64,000 nt of DNA from positions 71,162-135,161 of the forward strand of contig NZ_JAOAOQ010000002.1 in NCBI RefSeq assembly GCF_030398385.1, given 5' to 3'. The notes below the pieces were generated by a model. It saw nothing but the letters and a program-made list of their open reading frames with translations. It had not been told where the DNA came from and searched no databases. This DNA comes from Aquibium sp. ELW1220 (GTDB lineage Bacteria; Pseudomonadota; Alphaproteobacteria; Rhizobiales; Rhizobiaceae). Made by a program: the position numbers and the translations under genes. Below are positions 8,948 through 17,944 of the stretch, piece by piece (the first letter of the stretch is position 1; each line of letters starts with the position of its first letter).

Positions 8948-8959
8948 TTAACACGTTAA
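8948..8959. promoter_or_regulatory. TTAAC-AC-GTTAA palindrome upstream of hpaF, candidate operator
   Basis: A perfect inverted repeat of two 5-base arms with a 2-base spacer lies 20 bases upstream of the hpaF start, in a locally AT-rich stretch of the hpaF-holA divergent region. The position suits an operator for a MarR- or GntR-type repressor of the hpa genes. No such regulator gene lies next to the operon, so the link is inference. Confidence 0.4.
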
Positions 8960-8999
8960 ATAGTTCGGCTGGTCCTGTCAAGATACCGTCCACGCAGGC

Positions 9000-9015
9000 T
9001 GCTTCACGTGAAACC
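9000..9015. promoter_or_regulatory. parS-like site, upstream of holA
   Basis: TGCTTCACGTGAAACC matches the general bacterial parS consensus TGTTTCACGTGAAACA at 14 of 16 positions, with the TTCACGTGAAAC core intact. It lies in the hpaF-holA intergenic region, about 1.2 kb from parB. It is probably one of the ParB loading sites of the chromosome. Confidence 0.7.
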
Positions 9016-9081
9016 GCAGGGCATGACTTTCGCGCGCAACGTCGGCTCTGGCCAGAACCGTGGGTCGTGATATGGAGAAGC

Positions 9082-10122
9082 ATGGCACAGAAGAAGTCTC
9101 ACGAGGTCGACGCCTGGCTGGCTCGACCGGATCCGGCAACGGTGATCGTGCTGGTCTACGGACCGGACAGAGGACTGGTTTCGGAGCGCGCCAAACAGTT
9201 CGCCGGCAAGACCGGCCTTGATCTCGACGATCCCTTCTCCGTCGTGAAATTGGACGCGGGCGAGGTCGAGAGCGATCCGGGGCGGTTGATCGACGAAGCC
9301 TCGACGGTCTCCATGTTCGGCGGCAAGCGGCTGATCTGGCTACGCAATGCGGGGACGCACAAGGGAACCGCGGAGGCGGTCAAGGCTCTGGCCGAACGGC
9401 CGCCTCAGGACGCTATCGTTCTGGTCGAAGCGGGAGACCTGAAGAAGAATGCACCGCTGCGAACGGTGGCCGAGAATGCCAGGTGTGCGATGGCGCTGCC
9501 CTGCTACGCCGATGAGAGCCGCTCCATCGACCAGCTTCTGGATCAGGAGTTGCAGGCGGCGAACATGATGATCACGCTCGAGGCGCGTCAGCTGCTGAAA
9601 TCGCAGGTCGGGGGAGATCGCCTCGCCAGCCGCGGCGAGATTCAGAAACTCCTGCTCTACACGGCAGGCCGCACGACGATCGAGGTCGAGGACGTCGCGG
9701 CGTCGCTCGGAGACGTCGCCGGTGTCTCGGCCGATCAGGTCATCGACGCCATGCTCCAGGGCAGGCTCGCCGACATGGATGAAAAGATGCAGCGCGCCCT
9801 GTCGGCCGGCACCGCGCCCTTCCTGCTCCTGTCCACGACGATGCGCCAGTTTCAGTCGCTTTCGGCCCTGCGCGCGGAGATGGACGCCTCGGGCCGAAAT
9901 GCCTCCAGCGCCGTCGCGAGCGCCCGCCCGCCTGTCTTTTTCGCCAGGCGGACCATCGTCGAGAATGCGCTGGCGCGATGGACCAGCGAGGCGCTGGCCC
10001 AGGGCCTGGACCGGCTGCAGCAGACCGTTCTCCTCACCCGTCGCCGGCCGGAACTGGCCGTCGAGGCGACGCGCCAGACCTTGCTGGCGCTGGGCGTGCA
10101 GTCGGCCCGCCGCGGCTCCTGA
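9082..10122 (+). CDS. holA: DNA polymerase III subunit delta
   Basis: A 346-residue protein of the HolA family, the clamp-loader subunit that opens the beta sliding clamp. It is recognised from VLVYGPDRGLVSERAKQF near the N-terminus, the WLRNAG and FGGKRLIWL segments, and the GDRLASRGEIQKLLLY region of domain II/III. The start at 9082 (MAQKKSHEV) has GGAG 5-8 bases upstream and gives the usual family length; the longer frame upstream reads through the parS site. It runs convergent to parB. In rhizobia holA often sits beside parB, as here. Confidence 0.92.
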   Translation: MAQKKSHEVDAWLARPDPATVIVLVYGPDRGLVSERAKQFAGKTGLDLDDPFSVVKLDAGEVESDPGRLIDEASTVSMFGGKRLIWLRNAGTHKGTAEAVKALAERPPQDAIVLVEAGDLKKNAPLRTVAENARCAMALPCYADESRSIDQLLDQELQAANMMITLEARQLLKSQVGGDRLASRGEIQKLLLYTAGRTTIEVEDVAASLGDVAGVSADQVIDAMLQGRLADMDEKMQRALSAGTAPFLLLSTTMRQFQSLSALRAEMDASGRNASSAVASARPPVFFARRTIVENALARWTSEALAQGLDRLQQTVLLTRRRPELAVEATRQTLLALGVQSARRGS

Positions 10123-10257
10123 ACGGCTGCAGGGCGGGGCGGATGACCGCGTCCGGCCGTGCGGAGAAACGGTATCGGGACGAGACACGGCGCGAAACGG
10201 ACGGACAGAGGCTCGCGCTCCGACTCTGGTCGGGCGCTCCGTCGCGAAGATGATCGG

Positions 10258-11142
10258 TCAGTGCGCCTGCAGGCGGCGGCACAAATCGTCGAGCTGCTCC
10301 AGCGAGGCGTAGTTGATCCGCAGTTCGCCGCCGCCGCTCTTGTGATTGATGGTCACGGCGAGCCCGATCGCGTCCGAAAGCAGCTTCTCGAGCGCCATCG
10401 TGTCGGAATCCTTCTCGCGCGGCCCCTCCTTCGGCTTACGCTCACGGTCCTGGCCGGCCTTCGCATCCGGTGTCTGCGCAAGGGCTTCAGCCTGGCGGAC
10501 CGACAGGCCTTCGGACACGATGCGCTGAGCCAGCGCCATCGGATGGTCGACGGTGACGAGCGTGCGGGCATGACCAGCCGATAGTGCACCGTCGGTGAGC
10601 ATCTGGCGCACGTCCGGCGGCAGCTTCAGCAGCCGCAGCGTGTTCGCGACGTGGCTGCGCGATTTTCCGATGACCTGGGCAAGGTCCGCCTGCGTGTAGT
10701 GATGCTCGTCGATCAGGCTCTGGTAGCCCGCCGCCTCTTCGACCGGATTCAGGTCGCTTCGCTGGACGTTCTCAATGATTGCGATCTCGAGCGCCACACG
10801 GTCATCGACTTCGCGCACGATGACCGGAACATCCGCCACGCCTGCCTGCTGTGCCGCACGCCACCGACGCTCGCCGGCGATGATCTCGTACCGTCCGCCC
10901 GGGGACGGCCGGACCACGATCGGCTGCACGATCCCGTGCTCCTTGATCGAGGCGGCGAGGTCGGCCAGCTCCGCTTCCGCAAATCGCCGCCGCGGATTGC
11001 GCGGATTGGGCGAGATGAATTCGATCGGCACCTTGCGGTCGGATGGAGCAGGCTGCTGCGCCGCGTTGGCAGGCTTGTCCATCTCTCCGATCAGCGCTGC
11101 GAGGCCGCGTCCGAGCCGCTTGCGTGAAAGATCTTCGCTCAT
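10258..11142 (-). CDS. parB: Chromosome partitioning protein ParB
   Basis: A 294-residue ParB. The N-terminal CTPase domain shows GERRWRAAQQAGVADVPV, the core of the ParB/Srx fold. A helix-turn-helix (YTQADLAQVIGKSRSHVANTLRLLKLP) and the LSAGHARTLV segment follow, with a C-terminal dimerisation region after a Lys/Arg/Glu-rich linker at about residues 215-240. It loads at parS sites and slides as a CTP-gated clamp. parA lies 34 bases upstream on the same strand. Four parS-like sites lie within 4 kb of this gene pair. Confidence 0.95.
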   Translation of the reverse strand: MSEDLSRKRLGRGLAALIGEMDKPANAAQQPAPSDRKVPIEFISPNPRNPRRRFAEAELADLAASIKEHGIVQPIVVRPSPGGRYEIIAGERRWRAAQQAGVADVPVIVREVDDRVALEIAIIENVQRSDLNPVEEAAGYQSLIDEHHYTQADLAQVIGKSRSHVANTLRLLKLPPDVRQMLTDGALSAGHARTLVTVDHPMALAQRIVSEGLSVRQAEALAQTPDAKAGQDRERKPKEGPREKDSDTMALEKLLSDAIGLAVTINHKSGGGELRINYASLEQLDDLCRRLQAH

Positions 11143-11176
11143 TCGTCCACCTTGCTGGGTTGATTCGGCGCCTGTC

Positions 11177-11974
11177 TCACGCGGCCCGAAGCCGCCGTTC
11201 GCGACGGATCACTTCCGAAGCGAGCTGCAGATAGGCCTGGCTGCCGGAGCACTTCAGGTCGTAAAGGATCGCCGGTTTGCCATAGGAGGGCGCCTCCGAC
11301 ACGCGCACGTTCCGGGGAATGACGGTCTGATACACCTTATCGCCCATATGCTGGCGAACATCGTCGACCACCTGATTGGCGAGATTGTTTCGGCCGTCAT
11401 ACATCGTCAGCACGATACCCTGGATCTCTAGGGCCGGATTGATCGAGGCGCGCACCCCGCCGATGGTCTCGAGAAGCTGGCTCAGTCCTTCGAGCGCAAA
11501 GAACTCGCACTGCAACGGAACGAGCACCGAATCGGCAGCGGCCATCGCGTTGATCGTCAGGAGGTTGAGAGACGGCGGGCAGTCGATCAGGACGTAATCG
11601 AAATCGCCCGAGACGGCGACGGGTCCGCGCAGCGCCTTGCGCAACCGCAGTGCGCGATCCGGCGAACCGGCGATCTCCATCTCGACACCCAGGAGATCCA
11701 GCGTGGAGGGGACGATCCAGAGTTCAGGCACTGCCGTCGATGTCGCAGCGTCAAGAACCGACGCATTCCCCACCATGACGTCATAGGAGGAAAGGTCGCG
11801 GTCCTTCCTGTCGATCCCGAGGCCGGTACTGGCGTTTCCCTGCGGGTCGAGGTCGACGATAAGGACCTTCTCCCCGATCGCGGCGAGCGCCGTTGCCAGG
11901 TTGATGGCGGTCGTGGTCTTGCCGACACCACCCTTCTGGTTTGCGACAGTGATGATCCGGGCGCCGTTGAGCAT
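11177..11974 (-). CDS. parA: Chromosome partitioning ATPase ParA
   Basis: A 265-residue ParA/Soj ATPase. The deviant Walker A (NQKGGVGKTTTAINLA) is near the N-terminus, followed by the switch DLDPQGNASTGLG and Walker B YVLIDCPPSLN. It has no N-terminal DNA-binding domain, as expected of chromosomal ParA. It moves ParB-parS complexes along the nucleoid. It lies in the usual mnmE-mnmG-rsmG-parA-parB order, 22 bases after rsmG. Confidence 0.96.
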   Translation of the reverse strand: MLNGARIITVANQKGGVGKTTTAINLATALAAIGEKVLIVDLDPQGNASTGLGIDRKDRDLSSYDVMVGNASVLDAATSTAVPELWIVPSTLDLLGVEMEIAGSPDRALRLRKALRGPVAVSGDFDYVLIDCPPSLNLLTINAMAAADSVLVPLQCEFFALEGLSQLLETIGGVRASINPALEIQGIVLTMYDGRNNLANQVVDDVRQHMGDKVYQTVIPRNVRVSEAPSYGKPAILYDLKCSGSQAYLQLASEVIRRERRLRAA

Positions 11975-11996
11975 GATATCCCGCTTTCGCTGTTCG

Positions 11997-12623
11997 TCAC
12001 ACGCGCCGGATTCGACCGATCTCCAGAATGACGCTTTGCAGGTCGACGGCGCTTTGGTGTTCTATCAAATCGAGATTCCAGGTGTCACCAGCTGTTTTCA
12101 CTTCAGCACGGTAATCCCGGCCTTTGTGGAACAGGGTGCGCGTGCCGGCAGCGAGCCATGGCTCCGTCAGCGCAAGGAGATCGTGGAGCGACGCCACGGC
12201 CCTCGCAGTGACGATCTCAGGCGCTGGTTGCGCCGACATGACGGCCTCGGCCCTCTCAGCGGCAATCCGCGCCCGCGGTGCGAGTTCCGCCAGGGCGCTG
12301 CGAAGAAAGGCGGCCTTCTTGCCGTTCGATTCGATCAGGATGATCGAAGAATCCGGTTGTTCATCGAGCAGGATCGCCATGACCGCTCCCGGAAATCCGC
12401 CGCCGGATCCGATATCTGCCCAGCTTCTGGCACCGGGAGCAAGGGGCAGCAGCTGCGCGCTGTCGAGTATGTGGCGTGACCACAGATCGGCCAGGGTCGA
12501 GGGAGCGGCAAGATTCATCCGAGCCGCCCATTTGAGGAAAACAGTTTCGAAGGCACGCAACCTGTCGAAAGTTTCACGTGAAACAGGTCCAGCCACCGAG
12601 CAAAGAGAGTCGTAGCGCGACAC
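11997..12623 (-). CDS. rsmG: 16S rRNA (guanine-N7)-methyltransferase RsmG (GidB)
   Basis: A protein of 208 residues that methylates G527 of 16S rRNA. The SAM-binding loop is WADIGSGGGFPG, and ESNGKKAAFLR follows. I place the start at the GTG at 12623, one base after the mnmG stop; a GTG at 12650 would add nine residues and overlap mnmG. The segment VSRET near the N-terminus is encoded by a parS-like site (12570-12585), so the codons there are constrained twice. This arrangement is seen in many bacteria. Confidence 0.94.
   Translation of the reverse strand: MSRYDSLCSVAGPVSRETFDRLRAFETVFLKWAARMNLAAPSTLADLWSRHILDSAQLLPLAPGARSWADIGSGGGFPGAVMAILLDEQPDSSIILIESNGKKAAFLRSALAELAPRARIAAERAEAVMSAQPAPEIVTARAVASLHDLLALTEPWLAAGTRTLFHKGRDYRAEVKTAGDTWNLDLIEHQSAVDLQSVILEIGRIRRV
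12570..12585. promoter_or_regulatory. parS site inside rsmG
   Basis: AGTTTCACGTGAAACA matches the parS consensus at 15 of 16 positions, the best match in the window. It lies in the 5' part of rsmG and encodes the VSRET residues. It is about 1.4 kb upstream of the parB start, the classical position for parS. Confidence 0.85.
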
Positions 12624-12624
12624 G

Positions 12625-14493
12625 CTAGCCGATGCTCCGATTGCGACCACCGCTGAACTTCACCTGCGCGAGAACCAGCGCCAGGGCAGCAGGTGTCATA
12701 CCGTCGATCTTCTGCGCTTCCGCAATGCTGCCCGGACGCCGCGCGGCCAATTTCTGTGAAAGCTCGCGGGAGAGTCCCACCATCGACGCGTAGTCGACGC
12801 TCTCGGGAATAAGCGTCTCCTCCTCGCGAAGAACACGCGCTATGTCAGTGGATTGCCGGTCGAGATAAACGGCATATTTCGCTTCAATTTCAAGGACCTC
12901 ACCGACGGAAGGGTCAATACGCCTCAGATCCGGCCATATTGTTTGCAGGTCTGCCAGCGACACTTCCGTCCGAGACAGCAGTTCGTAGGCCGTCCGCCGA
13001 ATGCCGTCCGCGTTCACCGCCAAGCCATGGCGGTTCGCTTCGTTCGGTGTGATGCTCACATTCTGGCACCAGGCTCTTGCCTCGGCGAGAGCACTCCGCT
13101 TCGCGGTGAACGCGGCAGTCCGCTCGCTGCCGGCGATCCCGATCGCCATTGCCAGCGGCGTCAGCCGAATGTCCGCATTGTCCGCTCGAAGAGAAAGACG
13201 GAACTCCGCGCGGGAGGTGAACATCCTGTACGGCTCGGAGACACCCCGACTGACCAGATCGTCAACCAGGACGCCGATATAGGACTCTGCCCGACTGAAG
13301 AGGACCGGATCGAGACCGCCCGATCGACGAGCCGCATTCAGGCCGGCCACCAGTCCCTGCGCGGCAGCTTCCTCGTACCCTGTCGTCCCGTTGATCTGGC
13401 CCGCGAGGTACAAACCGCCCATGCGGCGTGTCTCGAGGCTGGGATAAAGTGCCCTCGGATCGAGATAGTCATACTCGATCGCATAGCCCGGTTGCAGGAT
13501 CTGTGCGCCTTCAAGACCGGGGATGGTGTCGAGGATGGCGCGCTGCACGTCCTCCGGCATCGATGTCGATATGCCGTTCGGATAGACGGTGTCGTCGTCC
13601 AGCCCCTCGGGCTCCAGAAAGATCTGGTGTTGCTCGCGGTCTGCAAACTTGACGATCTTGTCCTCGATGGAGGGGCAGTAGCGGGGTCCGATTCCTTCTA
13701 TGTTTCCCGAATACATCGCCGAGCGCTTGAGATTGGCCTGGATGACGGCATGCGTCTCCCGCGTCGTATGCGTTACCCCGCATTCGATCTGCGGGTTGCG
13801 GACGCGTGTGGTCAGGAACGAGAACGCGACCGGTTCTTCATCGGCCGCCTGTCTGCCGAGCCGACTCCAGTCGATCGTCCTGCCGGAGAGACGTGGCGGC
13901 GTGCCGGTCTTGAGACGTCCGACGCCGAAACCGCAGGACCGGAACCAGTCGCTGAGACCCTTGCTCGCCTTTTCGTTCATGCGGCCGGCCGGGAAGTTTT
14001 TCTCGCCGATATGGATAAGGCCGCCCAGAAAAGTCCCCGTCGTGATGACCGCAGCACCGCAGGAAATCGTCCGGCCGTCCGCCAGTCTAACGGCGGTAAC
14101 CTGGCCATCAGCTTCGAGGATGGCTTCGATCTCACCTTCGATGACGTCCAGCCCGGCTTGAGCGTGAATCTCCGCCTGCATCGCCAGTCGGTAGAGTTTG
14201 CGATCGGCCTGGGTCCGGGGTCCCCGCACTGCAGGACCCTTCCGGCGATTGAGAAGCCGGAACTGGATGCCGGCCGCGTCGGCGACGCGACCCATCAAGC
14301 CGTCGAGAGCATCGATTTCCCGTACGAGGTGCCCTTTTCCGAGACCGCCGATGGCGGGATTGCAGGACATGACACCGATCGTAGCGCTGGAAAGAGTAAT
14401 CAGCGCGGTGCGCGCACCCGCGCGTGCGGAGGCCGAAGCGGCCTCGCAACCGGCATGCCCACCTCCAACGACGACGACGTCATACGCAGTCAT
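12625..14493 (-). CDS. mnmG: tRNA uridine-5-carboxymethylaminomethyl modification enzyme MnmG (GidA)
   Basis: A 622-residue FAD protein. The N-terminal dinucleotide-binding motif is [26 protein letters not shown] and the conserved SCNPAIGG follow, and the C-terminal helical domain carries [22 protein letters not shown]. With MnmE it installs the cmnm5 group at U34 of certain tRNAs. mnmE lies 72 bases upstream on the same strand, separated by a weak parS-like site, and rsmG follows almost immediately. Length and motifs are normal. Confidence 0.96.
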   Translation of the reverse strand: MTAYDVVVVGGGHAGCEAASASARAGARTALITLSSATIGVMSCNPAIGGLGKGHLVREIDALDGLMGRVADAAGIQFRLLNRRKGPAVRGPRTQADRKLYRLAMQAEIHAQAGLDVIEGEIEAILEADGQVTAVRLADGRTISCGAAVITTGTFLGGLIHIGEKNFPAGRMNEKASKGLSDWFRSCGFGVGRLKTGTPPRLSGRTIDWSRLGRQAADEEPVAFSFLTTRVRNPQIECGVTHTTRETHAVIQANLKRSAMYSGNIEGIGPRYCPSIEDKIVKFADREQHQIFLEPEGLDDDTVYPNGISTSMPEDVQRAILDTIPGLEGAQILQPGYAIEYDYLDPRALYPSLETRRMGGLYLAGQINGTTGYEEAAAQGLVAGLNAARRSGGLDPVLFSRAESYIGVLVDDLVSRGVSEPYRMFTSRAEFRLSLRADNADIRLTPLAMAIGIAGSERTAAFTAKRSALAEARAWCQNVSITPNEANRHGLAVNADGIRRTAYELLSRTEVSLADLQTIWPDLRRIDPSVGEVLEIEAKYAVYLDRQSTDIARVLREEETLIPESVDYASMVGLSRELSQKLAARRPGSIAEAQKIDGMTPAALALVLAQVKFSGGRNRSIG

Positions 14494-14526
14494 GTCTGTT
14501 CTCCAGCCGTGGCCCTGCTACAGCAT

Positions 14527-14542
14527 TGTTCCACGTGAGTCA
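14527..14542. promoter_or_regulatory. Weak parS-like site between mnmG and mnmE
   Basis: TGTTCCACGTGAGTCA matches parS at 13 of 16 positions; the CACGTGA core is intact but the right arm is degenerate. Its place in the short mnmG-mnmE gap between two better sites supports a role, though affinity may be low. Confidence 0.5.
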
Positions 14543-14565
14543 CGCCCGGCGGGTCGGGCAACACT

Positions 14566-15900
14566 CTATTTGCCGATGCAGAATCGCGAAAACACCACAT
14601 CGAGCAGATCCTCGACATCAATCGATCCGACAATTCTCGCGAGATGATCGGACGCAAGCCGCAACTGCTCCGCTGCGAGTTCCAGCGGATCGTCACGCAG
14701 GTCGAGGAACTGCTGCAGCGCCGCCAGCGCGGCCTTCAGCTCGATCACATGCCGTTCCCGAAACGGCATCGGATCGGTGATAGCCCCCACCGCTGTCTCG
14801 GCCCTGGCGCCGATGAGATGAACGAGCACTTCCAGCCCTTCGCCTGTCACGGTCGATACCGCGACGCCAGTCGATGTTTCACGTGAATCCGCCAACGCCG
14901 GCAGATCGATCTTGGAGCGGACGAGGATGACCGGTTTCGTCTCCGGCAGGAAGTCGGCCAGGCCCGGCGTCCGCGGCCCTTCCTCAACCAGCAGGATGAG
15001 ATCAGCGCGCTTCGCCGCTTCACGCGCGCGCGCAATTCCCTGCTGCTCCACAATGCCGGCGCCGTCGCGAACGCCTGCAGTGTCGGTCACGATGACCTTG
15101 ATTCCCGCGAGGTTGAGCTCGACGGTCACGAGATCGCGTGTCGTACCCGGTTCCGATGAGACGATCGCGACGTCCCTCCGGGCGAGCGCGTTGAGGAGGC
15201 TCGACTTTCCGGCGTTCGGCGCGCCGACGATCGTCACCCGGAATCCGTCACGGATGATCTCGCCGCGGTGATACGTCTCGATATGCGAGCGGATCTCCCC
15301 GGCCATCTCCTCGATCATGCGCCATACCTGACCCGACACCGAGCCCGGCACGTCATCCTCGTCGGGGAAGTCCAGTTCCGCCTCGATCAGCGCGCGCCCG
15401 TGCAGAAGCTTTTCCCGCCAACTGCCGTAGAGGATAGCGTTGCGGCCAGCAGCATTGTCGATGGCGAAGCGTCGTTGCGCTTCTGTCTCGGCCTCGATCA
15501 GGTCCCCGAGCGCTTCGGCAGCAGTCAGGTCGAACTTCCCGTTCCGAAAGGCCCGCTGCGAGAACTCGCCTGCTTCCGCCTGCCGGACGCCAGCTGTCGA
15601 GCCCAGCTCCTGCGCGAAAGCCGCCACGACCGCGCGACTTCCATGAAGATGAAACTCGACACTGTCTTCGCCCGTGAAACTATGCGGCGAGGGAAAGACG
15701 ACCACCATGCCGCGATCGATCGTTTCACCGGAACGGATACGAATCGATCGCATTGACATCTGTCGCGGCGGCGGCAAAGTCCCGACCAGCCCGCGCGCGA
15801 CGGTAAACGCCGCCGGTCCCGACAGGCGCACGACCGCTATGCCTGCCGGCAGCCGTCCGCTCGACAGCGCAAAAATGGTATCGTCGATCAACGGCTTCAT
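14566..15900 (-). CDS. mnmE: tRNA modification GTPase MnmE (TrmE)
   Basis: A 444-residue protein with the N-terminal tetrahydrofolate-binding domain (TIFALSSGRLPAGIAVVRLSG) and a central G domain: G1 GAPNAGKSS, switch EPGTTRD, G3 DTAG. The C-terminal CIGK motif carries the Cys of the FCIGK signature. With MnmG it modifies U34 of tRNA. The start at 15900 (MKPLIDD) was chosen over an ATG 14 codons upstream because the family begins near this point. A parS-like site lies inside the gene at 14875-14890. Confidence 0.96.
   Translation of the reverse strand: MKPLIDDTIFALSSGRLPAGIAVVRLSGPAAFTVARGLVGTLPPPRQMSMRSIRIRSGETIDRGMVVVFPSPHSFTGEDSVEFHLHGSRAVVAAFAQELGSTAGVRQAEAGEFSQRAFRNGKFDLTAAEALGDLIEAETEAQRRFAIDNAAGRNAILYGSWREKLLHGRALIEAELDFPDEDDVPGSVSGQVWRMIEEMAGEIRSHIETYHRGEIIRDGFRVTIVGAPNAGKSSLLNALARRDVAIVSSEPGTTRDLVTVELNLAGIKVIVTDTAGVRDGAGIVEQQGIARAREAAKRADLILLVEEGPRTPGLADFLPETKPVILVRSKIDLPALADSRETSTGVAVSTVTGEGLEVLVHLIGARAETAVGAITDPMPFRERHVIELKAALAALQQFLDLRDDPLELAAEQLRLASDHLARIVGSIDVEDLLDVVFSRFCIGK
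14875..14890. promoter_or_regulatory. parS-like site inside mnmE
   Basis: TGTTTCACGTGAATCC matches parS at 14 of 16 positions, with a perfect left arm. It lies within the 3' half of mnmE, about 4.1 kb from the probable oriC. Confidence 0.65.
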
Positions 15901-15992
15901 CGGCGCTTCCGGATGCGGCCGGTGCCTGTCAACAGCGTTCACAGCCGCAAGGATCAGCTGCGGAGTTCATTCCGCAGGCGAATCGAAACGGC

Positions 15993-17258
15993 TTACGTGT
16001 TCATCGAGTCGAAGAAATCGGCGTTGCTCTTCGTCTGCTTCAGCTTGTCAATGAGGAACTCGATCGCATCGGTCGTCCCCATCGGCGAAAGAATGCGACG
16101 CAGGACGAAGATCTTCTGAAGGTCCTGACGGGGGACCAGGAGGTCCTCCTTGCGGGTACCCGATTTCAGGATGTCCATTGCCGGGAAGATGCGCTTGTCG
16201 GCCACCTTGCGGTCAAGCACGATCTCCGAGTTGCCCGTGCCCTTGAACTCTTCGAAGATGACCTCGTCCATGCGGCTGCCGGTGTCGATCAGGGCCGTCG
16301 CGATGATCGTGAGCGAACCGCCTTCCTCGATGTTGCGCGCAGCGCCGAAGAAGCGCTTCGGCCGCTGCAGGGCATTGGCGTCGACACCGCCGGTGAGGAC
16401 CTTGCCGGATGACGGCACTACCGTGTTGTACGCCCGGCCGAGACGGGTGATGGAATCGAGCAGGATCACGACGTCGCGGCCGTGCTCCACCAACCGCTTC
16501 GCCTTCTCGATCACGATTTCGGCCACCTGCACATGGCGTACCGCCGGTTCGTCGAAGGTCGAGGAGACGACTTCGCCCTTCACCGAACGCTGCATGTCGG
16601 TGACTTCCTCGGGCCGCTCGTCGATGAGCAGCACGATCAGGAAGCATTCCGGATGATTCGAGGTGATCGAATGCGCGATGTTCTGAAGCAGCACGGTCTT
16701 GCCGGTGCGAGGCGGCGCGACGATCAGGCCGCGCTGGCCCTTGCCCAGTGGCGCCACGAGGTCGATGACACGCGAGGAGATGTCCTTCGTCGTCGGGTTC
16801 TCCACCTCCATCTTCAGCCTCTCGTTGGGGTAGAGAGGCGTCAGATTGTCGAAGTGGATCTTGTGGCGGATCTTCTCGGGATCGTCGAAGTTGATCGTGT
16901 TGACCTTCAGCAACGCGAAATAGCGCTCGCCCTCCTTGGGGCTGCGGATCGGCCCCTCCACCGTATCCCCGGTTTTCAGCGAGAACCGGCGAATCTGCGA
17001 GGGAGATATGTAGATGTCGTCCGGGCCGGGAAGATAATTCGCGTTCGCCGAGCGCAGGAAGCCGAAGCCGTCCTGGAGAACCTCGACCACGCCGTCACCG
17101 ATGATCTCGATGTCCTGGGCCGCCAGCTTCTTCAGGATGGCGAACATCAGTTCCTGCTTGCGCATGACGCTCGCATTCTCGACTTCGAGCGATTCGGCAA
17201 ACGCGATCAGGTCTGTGGGCTTCTTGTTCTTGAAGTCCTGGAGTTTCATTTCCTGCAT
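15993..17258 (-). CDS. rho: Transcription termination factor Rho
   Basis: A 421-residue hexameric RNA helicase. The N-terminal helical segment ([17 protein letters not shown]) leads to the cold-shock-like RNA-binding domain ([15 protein letters not shown]). The ATPase core follows, with Walker A in [15 protein letters not shown] and Walker [17 protein letters not shown]. The start at 17258 gives the usual alphaproteobacterial length; earlier in-frame starts would add a low-complexity leader. A 147-base leader separates it from hemJ and could carry Rho autoregulation, but no specific element was seen. Confidence 0.96.
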   Translation of the reverse strand: MQEMKLQDFKNKKPTDLIAFAESLEVENASVMRKQELMFAILKKLAAQDIEIIGDGVVEVLQDGFGFLRSANANYLPGPDDIYISPSQIRRFSLKTGDTVEGPIRSPKEGERYFALLKVNTINFDDPEKIRHKIHFDNLTPLYPNERLKMEVENPTTKDISSRVIDLVAPLGKGQRGLIVAPPRTGKTVLLQNIAHSITSNHPECFLIVLLIDERPEEVTDMQRSVKGEVVSSTFDEPAVRHVQVAEIVIEKAKRLVEHGRDVVILLDSITRLGRAYNTVVPSSGKVLTGGVDANALQRPKRFFGAARNIEEGGSLTIIATALIDTGSRMDEVIFEEFKGTGNSEIVLDRKVADKRIFPAMDILKSGTRKEDLLVPRQDLQKIFVLRRILSPMGTTDAIEFLIDKLKQTKSNADFFDSMNT

Positions 17259-17405
17259 GGAGAACGGCTCTGATGGTGTGAGGCGAGATACAGCGGATGC
17301 GGCGAAGGCCGGCGGCGGAGGGAGAGATTCTGCTGCGCTGTAAAGGAAGGAAGGTCGTCTTTTAGCGCCGTGCTGCGCCAAGCGCAAGCAGGCTTCTCCA
17401 TTCGC

Positions 17406-17942
17406 TCAGAATGGCTTCACGATCACGAGTACCACGATCAGGATCATCAGGATCGTCGGCCCCTCGTTCATGATCCGCCAGTGTCGTGCCGGCCTGGTGT
17501 TCCGGTCTTCGGCGAAGCGTCGCACCGCACCGGCGAAATAGCCGTGGATTCCCGAGAGGGCGAGCACCAGCGCGATCTTGGCGTGGAGCCACCCCGGCTG
17601 GAACGAGAAGCCCTCCCAGGCGAGCCAGAGACCGAAGATCCAGGTGACCGTCATGGCGGGGTTGATGATGGCCCTGAGCAGCCGCTGCTCCATGACCTTG
17701 AACGTTTCCGACTGCACCGAGCCCGGCTCGGCGTCGCAGTGGTAGATGAACAGGCGCGGCAGATAGAGCATGCCCGCCATCCAGGAGATCACCGCAATCA
17801 CGTGGATCGCCTTGGCCCAGAGGTAGAAATTCTCCGGATCGAGCAGAAACAGGCCGGCCGTCAGTGCCAGGAAGACTGCGAGCGCGATGGCCGCGCGGCG
17901 CGCCGCCTTCGCGCCGCTCGACGAGGGTCCGGCAGAGGTCAT
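17406..17942 (-). CDS. hemJ: Protoporphyrinogen oxidase HemJ (CopD-like membrane protein)
   Basis: A 178-residue inner-membrane protein with four to five hydrophobic segments. It is of the HemJ type, which converts protoporphyrinogen IX to protoporphyrin IX in bacteria lacking HemG and HemY. The conserved His in WAKAIHVIAVISWMAGMLYLPR and the WLHAKIALV segment are family signatures. The ATG at 17942 lies 2 bases after the hemE stop, so the two haem genes are almost certainly co-transcribed. Confidence 0.9.
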   Translation of the reverse strand: MTSAGPSSSGAKAARRAAIALAVFLALTAGLFLLDPENFYLWAKAIHVIAVISWMAGMLYLPRLFIYHCDAEPGSVQSETFKVMEQRLLRAIINPAMTVTWIFGLWLAWEGFSFQPGWLHAKIALVLALSGIHGYFAGAVRRFAEDRNTRPARHWRIMNEGPTILMILIVVLVIVKPF

Positions 17943-17944
17943 CG

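Noticed and set aside
10215-10237. Hairpin between holA and parB
   Set aside because: The stem is bulged and short (5 plus 4 bp) and has no U-run; not enough for a terminator call.
12853-14538. 561-residue plus-strand frame
   Set aside because: It is antisense to mnmG, which has complete family motifs.
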